Assembly (NCBI GenBank): GCA_910579585.1
Contig: CAJTVA010000015.1
Coordinates: 1-32,092, forward strand
Direction: 5' to 3'
Source of the DNA: an uncultured Christensenella sp.
Lineage (GTDB): Bacteria > Bacillota > Clostridia > Christensenellales > Borkfalkiaceae
DNA: 32,092 nucleotides
The translations under genes and the position numbers were made by a program. Under the pieces are notes generated by a model. The model ran no database searches. It worked only from the letters and a program-made list of their open reading frames with translations, and was not told where the DNA came from. Below, in pieces: positions 15,426 to 21,798 of the stretch (position 1 is the stretch's first letter; each line of letters starts with the position of its first letter).

Positions 15426-16238
15426 TACAAGACGGGATTCGTTCCGTTTCGCAGACGAAATGCGCTTGCCTGCTTTTCTGCATTCCGCATTGGCGTAAAG
15501 ACGGACTAAAAGCGCGAAAATCCGTTTGCCGACAATTTTTCTGACAGAGTTTACGAATTTCTGGGTTGATTGCAACGACTTCGGCGACCACGAGTTTGCA
15601 AAACGGTGTGCTGCGTAGGAATTTTCTGTTATGTTTTCCTTGCGCGTGTTGAAGTTAAACGGAGTGAAATATTCCGGCGCGTAAACCGTGACGGAGCTGC
15701 TTTCTCCGTCCGTGAGCCGCTGTGTGACGGGAGTGGGCTTTAAGCCGTAATTTGCCCTGAGCAAATAAGTCAGATACATAACGTTAGGCGTCATATTCAG
15801 GGTTTTTCCGTTTACAAACGACGTACTAAGATAAAAAGCGTATAGGGCGGTTACAAGCGGGTGGTCGGGCACGCTTCCGATTACCGCCGAGCCGACGTGC
15901 GCTTCGTTTTCGAAGCCGAGAAAAAATTCGTTTTCCAAAAGTCCGTCAAATGGCTTTAAAACTTCCACGTCGGTGTCGAGATAAATTCCGCCGTAACGTT
16001 TCAATACCGCAATGCGGATAAAATCCGCCGAAAACGCGTACTTTTGGCGAGAGTAAGCTTCTTCGGCAAATTTGCAGACGGATAAATCGAAATTATCTTC
16101 GTTCCATTCCATAAATTCGTATTCGGGCATCAGGCTTTTCCAACCGTCTATGTAATTACGGAATTTATCTGGCAAAGGCTTGCCGCCGAGCCATACGTAA
16201 TGAATAATTTTAGGTATCCCGCACCTGTTTATAAACAT
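15417..16238 (-). CDS. Glycosyltransferase with DXD motif (GT32/capsular type)
   Basis: Predicted nucleotide-sugar glycosyltransferase (273 aa), cytosolic or membrane-associated, making surface glycan. The start IPKIIHYVWLGGKPLPDKF is the hallmark of the GT32/mannosyltransferase OCH1-like group. The metal-binding DXD is YLDTDVEVLKPF (about residues 95-106) and GFENEAHVGSAVIGS follows. No membrane helix is evident. SD AAGGA lies 7-8 nt before the ATG. It is divergent from an XRE regulator; a 20-bp palindrome sits in its putative promoter. Convergent with rsmI, overlapping by 9 nt. No other glycan genes are nearby, so the acceptor is unknown. Confidence 0.88.
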   Translation of the reverse strand: MFINRCGIPKIIHYVWLGGKPLPDKFRNYIDGWKSLMPEYEFMEWNEDNFDLSVCKFAEEAYSRQKYAFSADFIRIAVLKRYGGIYLDTDVEVLKPFDGLLENEFFLGFENEAHVGSAVIGSVPDHPLVTALYAFYLSTSFVNGKTLNMTPNVMYLTYLLRANYGLKPTPVTQRLTDGESSSVTVYAPEYFTPFNFNTRKENITENSYAAHRFANSWSPKSLQSTQKFVNSVRKIVGKRIFALLVRLYANAECRKAGKRISSAKRNESRLVSI

Positions 16239-16272
16239 AATTTATCCTTCGCATGTTTAAATACGTAATTAT

Positions 16273-16292
16273 ATTATCGTAATTACGATAAT
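16273..16292. promoter_or_regulatory. 20-bp perfect palindrome, probable operator
   Basis: ATTATCGTAATTACGATAAT, exactly self-complementary. On the minus strand it starts 1 bp after TTGATA (16294-16299) and overlaps TAATAT 17 bp further on, so it fills the -35/-10 spacer of the glycosyltransferase promoter. The adjacent XRE regulator is the obvious candidate binder (inference). Confidence 0.7.
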
Positions 16293-16297
16293 GTATC

Positions 16298-16332
16298 AAC
16301 TTATTTAAGATAATAAATATCGCAAATAAGTT
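16298..16332. promoter_or_regulatory. Inverted repeat upstream of the XRE gene
   Basis: Perfect 9-bp arms AACTTATTT (16298-16306) and AAATAAGTT (16324-16332), separated by 17 bp, ending 1 bp before the TATAAT of the XRE gene. Possible autoregulatory operator. Confidence 0.5.
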
Positions 16333-16333
16333 A

Positions 16334-16339
16334 TATAAT
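16334..16339 (+). promoter_or_regulatory. -10 box of the XRE gene, leaderless type
   Basis: Perfect TATAAT followed by six bases (TACTGT) and ATG at 16346. No convincing -35 at 16-18 bp, so an activator or the inverted repeat may matter. Confidence 0.6.
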
Positions 16340-16345
16340 TACTGT

Positions 16346-16651
16346 ATGGACGTAATTAAGAGAATCGACGAACTGCGTTTATTGCGCGGGTGGACTATAA
16401 ACAGGCTTGCGTATGAAGCGGCGCTGCCGCAATCGTCGGTTGCGACGATGTTTGAAAGAAAGACGCCCCCGAAACTGGAGTTGTTGCAGAGCTTGTGCGA
16501 CGCATTCGGAATAACTCTTGCACAGTTTTTTTCTGCGGGTGAAACGTCTGTGTCGGTCACAGAGGAAGAAAATCGGCTTTTGGAGCTTTACCGCTCGCTG
16601 TCGCAGAAAAAAAGGAAAGCCGTACTCGCTATTTTGGAAAACGACAATTAA
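16346..16651 (+). CDS. XRE-family helix-turn-helix regulator, predicted leaderless
   Basis: A 101-aa DNA-binding protein. The HTH spans about residues 3-57 (IDELRLLRGWTINRLAYEAALPQSSVATMFERKT), followed by LELLQSLCDAFGITLAQFF, the typical end of a Cro/CI domain. Residues 68-101 form a helical tail (TEEENRLLELYRSLSQKKRKAVLAIL) that resembles the dimerisation tail of many solitary clostridial regulators. No SD precedes the ATG; a TATAAT ends 6 nt upstream, so the mRNA is predicted to start at the ATG. Probable targets are its own promoter and the divergent glycosyltransferase, because of the palindromes between them (inference). Confidence 0.9.
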   Translation: MDVIKRIDELRLLRGWTINRLAYEAALPQSSVATMFERKTPPKLELLQSLCDAFGITLAQFFSAGETSVSVTEEENRLLELYRSLSQKKRKAVLAILENDN

Positions 16652-16659
16652 ATTATTTA

Positions 16660-16698
16660 AAGCGTCAGGCGTGGGCAACAAGCCCGCGCCTGACGCTT
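16660..16698. terminator. Bidirectional terminator between XRE gene and mnmA
   Basis: A 17-bp stem with one G-U pair (16660-16676 with 16682-16698), loop AACAA. Serves the convergent XRE (+) and mnmA (-) genes; its 3' arm includes two bases of the mnmA stop codon. Confidence 0.88.
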
Positions 16699-17770
16699 AT
16701 TTATAAACTTCTTCTATTACCCCGCCGCCAAGGCAATAAGCATCGTCGTAAAATACTGCGTATTGCCCCTCGGTTACGGCGCGCTGCGGTTCGGCGAATT
16801 CGACCAGCGCCGTGCCGTTTTCAAGCTTGATTTTAACTTTCTGTTCGGGTTGGCGATACCTGAATTTCGCCGTACAATCTATCGTTAGTCGGGGCATATA
16901 TCCTAGCCAATTGAGATTGGATACCCTGCAAGCCTTGGAATAAAGCGGCGCTTCGTCGCCGTGGGATACGTACAGAATATTGTTCTTCAAATCCTTTTCC
17001 ACGACGAACCACCTGCCGTCTTCGCCGCGCTTGCCGCCTAGTTCCAGCCCCTTGCGCTGCCCTAAGGTGTAGTACATAAGCCCGACGTGCGTGCCGACCG
17101 TTTCCCCTTCGAGGGTGATGATTTTCCCCGGTTGGGCGGGGAGATAGGTTTGCAGAAATTTGCGAAAATTCCTCTCTCCTATAAAGCAGATTCCCGTGCT
17201 GTCTTTCTTCTTTGCCGTGGCAAGTCCCGTTTCTTCGGCGATTTTCCGCACCTCTGATTTAGGAAGCGCGGCAAGCGGGAAAAGTACGTTTGACAGCTGT
17301 TCTTCGCGCACTTGGTTCAAAAAATAGGTCTGGTCCTTGCCGTCGTCCGCTGCCTTTTTCAGACGGTGCCTGTCGCCGTCGTGCTCGATACCGCAGTAAT
17401 GCCCTGTTGCTATAAAGTCAGCACCCAAAGAAAGGGCGTAGTCGCGGAACGGGCCGAACTTAATTTCCCTGTTGCACAAAACGTCGGGGTTTGGGGTTCT
17501 GCCCGCGCGGTATTCTTCGAGGAAGTGCGCAAAGACCCTGTCCCGATATTCGGCGGCAAAGTTGACGGAGTAGTAAGGGATATCGAGCGCCGCGCACACC
17601 CTGCGCACGTCGGCAAAGTCGGCTTCGGCACAGCAGACCCCGTCGCCGTCGGGCTCCTCCCAATTCATCATAAATAGCCCTATTACGTTGTAGCCCTGCT
17701 TTTTAAGAAGATACGCGGCGACGGAAGAGTCGACCCCGCCGCTCATACCCACGACGACAGTTTCAGACAT
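16697..17770 (-). CDS. mnmA: tRNA-specific 2-thiouridylase MnmA
   Basis: Adds sulfur at C2 of U34 in tRNA-Lys, -Glu and -Gln using ATP and a persulfide donor. 357 aa, normal length. The PP-loop GMSGGVDSS is at residues 9-17. The catalytic Cys pair is present: GRTPNPDVLCNREIKF (about residue 98) and GICFIGERNFRKFL (about 194). The C-terminal beta-barrel includes GQRKGLELGG. ATG is preceded by AAAAGGAG. Promoter TTGCAA-17-TATAAT (17798-17826, minus). It is divergent from the DUF4250 gene and shares its palindromic TTGCAA hexamer. Confidence 0.97.
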   Translation of the reverse strand: MSETVVVGMSGGVDSSVAAYLLKKQGYNVIGLFMMNWEEPDGDGVCCAEADFADVRRVCAALDIPYYSVNFAAEYRDRVFAHFLEEYRAGRTPNPDVLCNREIKFGPFRDYALSLGADFIATGHYCGIEHDGDRHRLKKAADDGKDQTYFLNQVREEQLSNVLFPLAALPKSEVRKIAEETGLATAKKKDSTGICFIGERNFRKFLQTYLPAQPGKIITLEGETVGTHVGLMYYTLGQRKGLELGGKRGEDGRWFVVEKDLKNNILYVSHGDEAPLYSKACRVSNLNWLGYMPRLTIDCTAKFRYRQPEQKVKIKLENGTALVEFAEPQRAVTEGQYAVFYDDAYCLGGGVIEEVYK

Positions 17771-17797
17771 TTTTGCTCCTTTTAAAATTATAAAATA

Positions 17798-17826
17798 ATT
17801 ATAACACGGCTTACATTGTTTTGCAA
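17798..17826 (-). promoter_or_regulatory. Promoter of mnmA
   Basis: Minus strand: TTGCAA (17821-17826), 17-bp spacer, TATAAT (17798-17803). TTGCAA is its own reverse complement, so the same six bases also serve the plus-strand promoter. Confidence 0.75.
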
Positions 17827-17848
17827 ATAAAAAAAATTATGCTATAAT
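17821..17848 (+). promoter_or_regulatory. Leaderless-type promoter of the DUF4250 gene
   Basis: TTGCAA (17821-17826), 16-bp spacer, TATAAT (17843-17848), then six bases (CAATTT) and ATG at 17855. Confidence 0.7.
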
Positions 17849-17854
17849 CAATTT

Positions 17855-18037
17855 ATGATTTTACCCGCAGACGGCTTTATTCTGCTTTCGTTAATAAATA
17901 CGAAGCTCCGCGACGAATATTCTTCCCTCGACGAACTTTGCGGGGAAGAAGGGCTTGAAAAAGAGGAAATCTGCGCCCGTCTTGGCGGTTTGGGATATAG
18001 GTACTACCCCGAAAGCAACTCGTTTAAAAGCGCGTAA
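17855..18037 (+). CDS. DUF4250-family small protein, predicted leaderless
   Basis: A 60-aa protein of unknown function. The pattern PADGFILLSLINTKLRDEYSS followed by LDELCGEEGLEKEEICARLGGLGYRYYPESNSF matches what I know of DUF4250, a short family in Bacillota and some Proteobacteria (ILLS-NT-LRD-Y-SL-LC; Y near the end). No signal peptide or membrane helix. There is no SD; TATAAT lies 6 nt before the ATG, predicting a transcript that begins at the start codon. Divergent from mnmA. Confidence 0.82.
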   Translation: MILPADGFILLSLINTKLRDEYSSLDELCGEEGLEKEEICARLGGLGYRYYPESNSFKSA

Positions 18038-18064
18038 ACATCTGTGCAAAAAAACGCTTATTTT

Positions 18065-18145
18065 GCAACCGTAGCCCGAGTTGGATAGAGTACAGGTTCT
18101 CCGTCGAACCGAAGCACGAATGTGCTTACGCCCGGTGTTGTTGGT
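18065..18145 (+). pseudogene. Degenerate tRNA-Arg-like copy with anticodon-loop insertion
   Basis: Aligns with the intact tRNA at 18162: the acceptor arm GCAACCG-TA is identical, the D arm is diverged (GCCC...GAGT), then CAGG..CTCCG reaches the anticodon. About 24 extra bases follow, including the hairpin AAGCAC-GAAT-GTGCTT, before ACGCCCGGTG-TTGTTGG resumes the 3' anticodon arm. The T-arm and 3' acceptor strand are missing, so it cannot fold as a tRNA. Confidence 0.7.
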
Positions 18146-18161
18146 AAAATAAATACAAAAT

Positions 18162-18238
18162 GCAACCGTAGCTCAGCTGGATAGAGCACAGGCCTCCGAC
18201 GCCTGGTGTCGTTGGTTCGAATCCAATCGGTTGCACCA
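18162..18238 (+). tRNA. tRNA-Arg (anticodon CCG)
   Basis: Complete cloverleaf: acceptor GCAACCG/CGGTTGC (7 bp), D-arm GCTC/GAGC, anticodon arm CAGGC/GCCTG with loop CTCCGAC (anticodon CCG, reads CGG), T-arm GTTGG-TTCGAAT-CCAAT, discriminator A at 18235 and encoded CCA at 18236-18238. Confidence 0.96.
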
Positions 18239-18241
18239 AAT

Positions 18242-18275
18242 AGTCAACGATTTGAAAAAAACCGTTGGCTTTTTA
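18242..18275 (+). terminator. Terminator after tRNA-Arg
   Basis: Stem AGTCAACG / CGTTGGCT (one G-U), A-rich loop, then TTTTT. Separates the tRNA from glpK. Confidence 0.75.
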
Positions 18276-18313
18276 AATAAATTCGAAATTCCTAGCTTTA
18301 AAAAGGTGAGGGT

Positions 18314-19897
18314 ATGACAATTCATCACGATAAGCTTGCCTACGGGCGGCTTGCAAAACTGAACGAAGATATGACCGACGGGCAGCTTGCCGATATGCTG
18401 AAAATCCTCAACGGGGAAGAGCAGTATATTCTAGCCCTAGACCAGGGCACGACCAGCACGCGCGCGATAGTTTTCGACAGGCGCGGAAACACGCTTGCGC
18501 GCGCCCAGCAGGAGTTTCCGCAAATCTACCCCAAACCCGGCTGGGTAGAGCATTCGCCGCAGGATATTATGGGGTCTACGGTCGCGGTTATAGGCGAAGC
18601 GCTGGTCCGCGCGAACCTCACTGCGCAGGACATTGCCGCAATCGGCATAACCAATCAGCGCGAAACTACGCTGGTCTGGGATAAGCGCACGGGCAAGACT
18701 GTCTATAACGCAATAGTTTGGCAGTGCCGCAGGACGGCGGAGTTCTGCAAGGAACTTATCCAAGAGGGTTTTAAAGAAAAAATCTATAATAAAACGGGCC
18801 TGGTGCCCGACGCGTATTTTTCGGCGACGAAGATAAAATGGATACTTGACAACGTCGATGGCGCCCGCGCCCGCGCAGAACGCGGCGAACTTGCGTTCGG
18901 CACGGTGGATACTTATCTTTTATGGCAATTGTCGAAAGGAAAAATTTTCGCAACCGACTACACCAACGCAAGCAGGACTATGCTTTTCAATATTCACACG
19001 CTGAAATGGGATGAAGAGCTTTTGCGCCTTTTTGATATTCCCGCAAGTATGCTGCCCGAGGTGCATCCGTCGAGCCACCTTTACGGCTGTACGGACGCTC
19101 GGCTTTTCGGCTCGCCCATACCCGTTTGCGGAGTGGTCGGCGATCAGCAGGCGGCGCTTTTCGGTCAGCTTTGCACGAAAAAGGGTGACGTCAAGAACAC
19201 TTACGGCACGGGTTGCTTTCTTTTAATGAATACAGGCGATAAGGCGGTAAAGAGCCGCAACGGACTTGTTACGACCCTTGGCGCGACTGCGGACGGCAAG
19301 CCTTGCTTCGTGCTTGAAGGCTCGGTTTTCGTCGGCGGAGCGGTCGTTCAGTGGCTTCGCGACGAAATGAAGATTATTTCGTCCTCGGAAGAGAGCGAGG
19401 AGCAGGCTTTAAAAGTCGAGGACAGCGGCGGGGTGTACGTCGTGCCCGCGTTGACGGGGCTTGGCGCGCCCTATTGGGACGCATCGGCAAGGGGCACGAT
19501 AACGGGTATAACCCGCGGCACCACGCGTGCTCATATTATACGCGCCGCGCTCGAGGGCATAGCCTACGAGGTCTGCGATTTGGTTCAGGCGATGGAAAAG
19601 GACTCCGGCATAAAAATAAGCCGACTTGCGGTGGACGGCGGGGCTTGCAAAAACGATTTTCTTATGCGGTTCCAGTCCGACGTATTAAACTGTGCGACGG
19701 TGCGCCCGGAGATTGCCGAAACCACGGCGCTGGGCGCCGCGTATCTTGCGGGTCTGAACGCGGGCTATTGGAGCGGGCTGGACGAGATAGAAAAGAACTT
19801 CGAAGTCGAAAGGACGTTCACCCCGTCGATGGAAGAGGGTGAAAGGTTGCGACTACTCGACGGTTGGCGGGAAGCCGTCAAAAAAGCGATGTTATAA
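18314..19897 (+). CDS. glpK: Glycerol kinase with N-terminal extension
   Basis: Phosphorylates glycerol to sn-glycerol-3-phosphate with ATP (FGGY family). 527 aa against about 500 in the family. The canonical start YILALDQGTTSTRAIVFD appears only at about residue 38. Residues 1-37 are an extra, probably helical, segment (DKLAYGRLAKLNEDMTDGQL...). The long start has a good SD (AGGTGAGGG, 4-6 nt away), whereas the internal Met codons at 18371 and 18395 have none, so the extension is probably real. Other family blocks: ITNQRETTLVWD, IVWQCRRTAEFC, GVVGDQQAALFGQ, YGTGCFLLMNTG, GLGAPYWDASARG, LAVDGGACKNDFLMRFQSD. No glpF or glycerol-3-phosphate dehydrogenase nearby. Strong hairpin downstream. Confidence 0.96.
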   Translation: MTIHHDKLAYGRLAKLNEDMTDGQLADMLKILNGEEQYILALDQGTTSTRAIVFDRRGNTLARAQQEFPQIYPKPGWVEHSPQDIMGSTVAVIGEALVRANLTAQDIAAIGITNQRETTLVWDKRTGKTVYNAIVWQCRRTAEFCKELIQEGFKEKIYNKTGLVPDAYFSATKIKWILDNVDGARARAERGELAFGTVDTYLLWQLSKGKIFATDYTNASRTMLFNIHTLKWDEELLRLFDIPASMLPEVHPSSHLYGCTDARLFGSPIPVCGVVGDQQAALFGQLCTKKGDVKNTYGTGCFLLMNTGDKAVKSRNGLVTTLGATADGKPCFVLEGSVFVGGAVVQWLRDEMKIISSSEESEEQALKVEDSGGVYVVPALTGLGAPYWDASARGTITGITRGTTRAHIIRAALEGIAYEVCDLVQAMEKDSGIKISRLAVDGGACKNDFLMRFQSDVLNCATVRPEIAETTALGAAYLAGLNAGYWSGLDEIEKNFEVERTFTPSMEEGERLRLLDGWREAVKKAML

Positions 19898-19911
19898 AAC
19901 GAAATAAAATC

Positions 19912-19943
19912 AGCCGCCCGCGGAGACTTCTCCGCGGGCGGCT
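19912..19943. terminator. Strong GC-rich hairpin, bidirectional terminator-like
   Basis: Perfect 14-bp stem (19912-19925 with 19930-19943), 4-nt loop. Weak T-tract on plus. Lies between convergent glpK (+) and the 20009 gene (-). Its arm AGCCGCCCGCG recurs in the hairpin at 22725-22764, and a variant at 22298-22329. Confidence 0.75.
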
Positions 19944-20008
19944 ATATTTGATTAGTGATACGTTTGCGCTTCGCTATCGCGATTAAAATACGCTATTAAG
20001 CTCGGCGT

Positions 20009-20173
20009 TTACTCTATGCTTTTTTTGCCGTTCAAACCGTTGTACATTTCGTGAAACTTTTTGACCTCATCGGGGTCGAGGGCAACCTTTTGAAAACAGC
20101 CCGTGCATTCGTTGGCGCTCACGCACTTTTCAAAGACGTCCTCTATAATTTTGTTTTGTTTACGCTTGCTCAT
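20009..20173 (-). CDS. 54-residue Cys-containing small protein
   Basis: Unrecognised. It opens MSKRKQNKIIEDVFEKC and has CVSANECTGC in its middle (Cys spacing x6 and x2), then an acidic/helical stretch LDPDEVKKFHEMYN and ends KKSIE. Codon choice (GAC, CCC, AAG, GAG) is like the neighbours, and amino-acid composition is protein-like. No SD is visible; the first ATG is 67 nt after the ATP-grasp stop on the same strand, so it may be the last gene of that unit. A hairpin follows at 19912-19943. Could be a small Fe-S/zinc protein or a substrate of the adjacent ligase; neither is shown. Confidence 0.6.
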   Translation of the reverse strand: MSKRKQNKIIEDVFEKCVSANECTGCFQKVALDPDEVKKFHEMYNGLNGKKSIE

Positions 20174-20217
20174 ATTAAAAGTATGCGCCAGCCTGCGGAA
20201 AAATATACCAATTCCCC

Positions 20218-20239
20218 GTTAATTAAGGCATATATTGGC
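20218..20239 (-). repeat. Dispersed intergenic repeat, copy C
   Basis: On the minus strand CCAATATATGCCTTAATTAA lies within the 22-bp match. Same core ATATATG-Y-CTTAA-W-TAAC as copies at 6741 and 25131. Overlaps only the space between the ATP-grasp stop and the 54-aa gene. Confidence 0.6.
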
Positions 20240-20240
20240 A

Positions 20241-21113
20241 CTAACCGTATATTTCGCCAAAAATATATTCTGCGTAAATCCGGGCGATATTCACGCCAGT
20301 AACCCTCTCGATACCGCCGAAAAACGCGTTGGAATTGACTTCGCACACCAAATATCCGTTTTCGCCGAACAGAACGTCTATTCCGCAGTAGTCGAGATTA
20401 AGCGTTTTTGCCGTTAATTCGCATATATCCCGTAGGCAACCGTCGATTTCGTACGGCTGCGCGGTGCCGCCCAGCTCCAGGTTAGAACGGAAATCAGCCG
20501 CCGAAATCCTTTCCATAGCCGCAACGGCTTTTCCGCCTATGGCTATTACGCGCACATCTTTACCCGCGCTTGAGGATACAAACTTCTGAAAGAGGTGGGG
20601 GGTACGCTTCAACTTATTCATAATCGCTTCCAGCGCCACCCTGTCGTCCACCTTGTAGACCCCCTTGCCGAGCGAGCCGAAGCTCTCCTTAACGATAACG
20701 GGGAAGCCCAGTTTCTTTTCCAAAAAATCGAGCTCCGCCGCGTCGGTTTTTGTACCCTCGTCGTAGCAGAGTAGCCCTGCGACCGTTTCCGGCATAGGCA
20801 CTCCGCGCCCCGTAAGCGCAAGGTGAGTTTCCATTTTATCGTCGCACACCCTTACTGCGGTATGGCGGTTGAAAAGCCGTAAGCCCGTCTTTTCGAGAAT
20901 GGCGGAAGCGTACTTGTCCTTGTCCAGGTATACGCAAAAATCGAAGCCCGAAAGCCTGCTTTCGATTTTTTCGCCGACGGTTGCGAAAAAGCCGTTCCGC
21001 CTGATTTCGACGTCTACTCCAAGACGGGAAAACTCGGATTTAAGCCGTTTCGCCTGATTAAGCCCCGTGGGGAGGGTGGAATATGCGTTAATTATAATGA
21101 TTGCGCGTTTCAT
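20241..21113 (-). CDS. RimK-like ATP-grasp ligase
   Basis: ATP-grasp carboxylate-amine ligase (290 aa), forming peptide-type bonds through an acyl phosphate; RimK relatives add glutamate to protein or cofactor carboxylates. N-terminal preATP-grasp domain about residues 1-90 (RAIIIINAYSTL, FCVYLDKDKYASAILEKTGLRLFNRHTAVRVCDDK). ATP-grasp lid FPVIVKESFGSLGKGVYKVDD (about 136-156) and the metal-binding end LDYCGIDVLFGENGYLVCEVNSNAFFGGIE (about 240-269) are intact. The ATG overlaps the stop of the membrane-protein gene (4-nt ATGA), so translation is coupled. Substrate unknown. Confidence 0.88.
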   Translation of the reverse strand: MKRAIIIINAYSTLPTGLNQAKRLKSEFSRLGVDVEIRRNGFFATVGEKIESRLSGFDFCVYLDKDKYASAILEKTGLRLFNRHTAVRVCDDKMETHLALTGRGVPMPETVAGLLCYDEGTKTDAAELDFLEKKLGFPVIVKESFGSLGKGVYKVDDRVALEAIMNKLKRTPHLFQKFVSSSAGKDVRVIAIGGKAVAAMERISAADFRSNLELGGTAQPYEIDGCLRDICELTAKTLNLDYCGIDVLFGENGYLVCEVNSNAFFGGIERVTGVNIARIYAEYIFGEIYG

Positions 21114-21721
21114 TTCGATTTCCGATAGTTTTTGTAAATGCGCTTGTCGGGTGAACCGTTTTCGATAATCGGGATAAGTTTGCCCTGCTTTTCGCCTTTT
21201 TTTACGGCGTAGGTTACGGTTTTGTATTTTCCGCCGCGCTCGTAAAGCCGACAGAAAGTCGCGCCCAATCTATCGATTATTGCCGAATAAATATTCGCCC
21301 GCTTTACTGCCGAAATTTTGCCGAACGCAGAAAAGTCGAATATAATCTCCTCTTTAAAGTTATTGACTTTGACGTAAAATCTTTCGCCGTCGCCCGATAT
21401 ATAATAAGTAAGGCTGTCACGCTCGGGGCGCATAAGCGTAGCGTTCTCCACGAAAACGTCTTGGATATAGTTTTTCGTAATGCGTTCAAGGGCTTTTCCG
21501 AATTTAAGGTTATATATGGCGGCAATCAATGAAAGAATAGCTATAGCAAACGGATACCATATTAATGTGGCAATCTTTAAATTGTTATTGCCGCGTACTG
21601 TTGCAATAATGAAAAGAACGATAAAGCAAACGCTGGCAACGATGCAACCGATAAAAGCAATAAGCCCTATAAGCTCGCGCTTTTTAAGTTTTTTGATTTC
21701 TTCTGCATTTAAATTCGGCAT
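21110..21721 (-). CDS. Two-helix membrane protein of unknown function, predicted leaderless
   Basis: 203 aa. A basic cytosolic start (EEIKKLKKRE) is followed by two predicted membrane helices (about 17-41 and 50-70). A soluble C-terminal domain of about 130 residues with beta-like segments (DSLTYYISGDGERFYVKVNNF, EEIIFDFSAFGK) and a basic tail follows. Not recognised. No SD; TTGACG-17-TAAAAT on the minus strand (21728-21756) is followed by six bases and the ATG, predicting a leaderless transcript. Coupled by 4-nt overlap to the ATP-grasp gene, so the two likely act together. Head-to-head with the HNH gene, only 77 bp between starts. Confidence 0.82.
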   Translation of the reverse strand: MPNLNAEEIKKLKKRELIGLIAFIGCIVASVCFIVLFIIATVRGNNNLKIATLIWYPFAIAILSLIAAIYNLKFGKALERITKNYIQDVFVENATLMRPERDSLTYYISGDGERFYVKVNNFKEEIIFDFSAFGKISAVKRANIYSAIIDRLGATFCRLYERGGKYKTVTYAVKKGEKQGKLIPIIENGSPDKRIYKNYRKSK

Positions 21722-21727
21722 AATTTT

Positions 21728-21756
21728 ATTTTAAGCTATGCCGCCCCGCCCGTCAA
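21728..21756 (-). promoter_or_regulatory. Leaderless-type promoter of the membrane protein-ligase unit
   Basis: Minus strand: TTGACG (21751-21756), 17-bp spacer, TAAAAT (21728-21733), six bases, ATG at 21721. Confidence 0.7.
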
Positions 21757-21763
21757 GTTTTTC

Positions 21764-21792
21764 TTGAAAATATTTGTAAAACATAGTATAAT
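21764..21792 (+). promoter_or_regulatory. Leaderless-type promoter of the HNH gene
   Basis: TTGAAA (21764-21769), 17-bp spacer, TATAAT (21787-21792), six bases (ATGGTT), ATG at 21799. An ATG at 21793 lies upstream of the predicted transcript start. Confidence 0.72.
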
Positions 21793-21798
21793 ATGGTT

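Noticed and set aside
18239..18313. Riboswitch upstream of glpK
   Set aside because: The 75-nt gap holds only the tRNA terminator and the glpK SD; too short for a known riboswitch class.
20051..20302. 83-aa plus-strand frame
   Set aside because: Lies antisense to the 54-aa gene and the end of the ATP-grasp gene; no SD or promoter. The minus-strand reading has better codon use.
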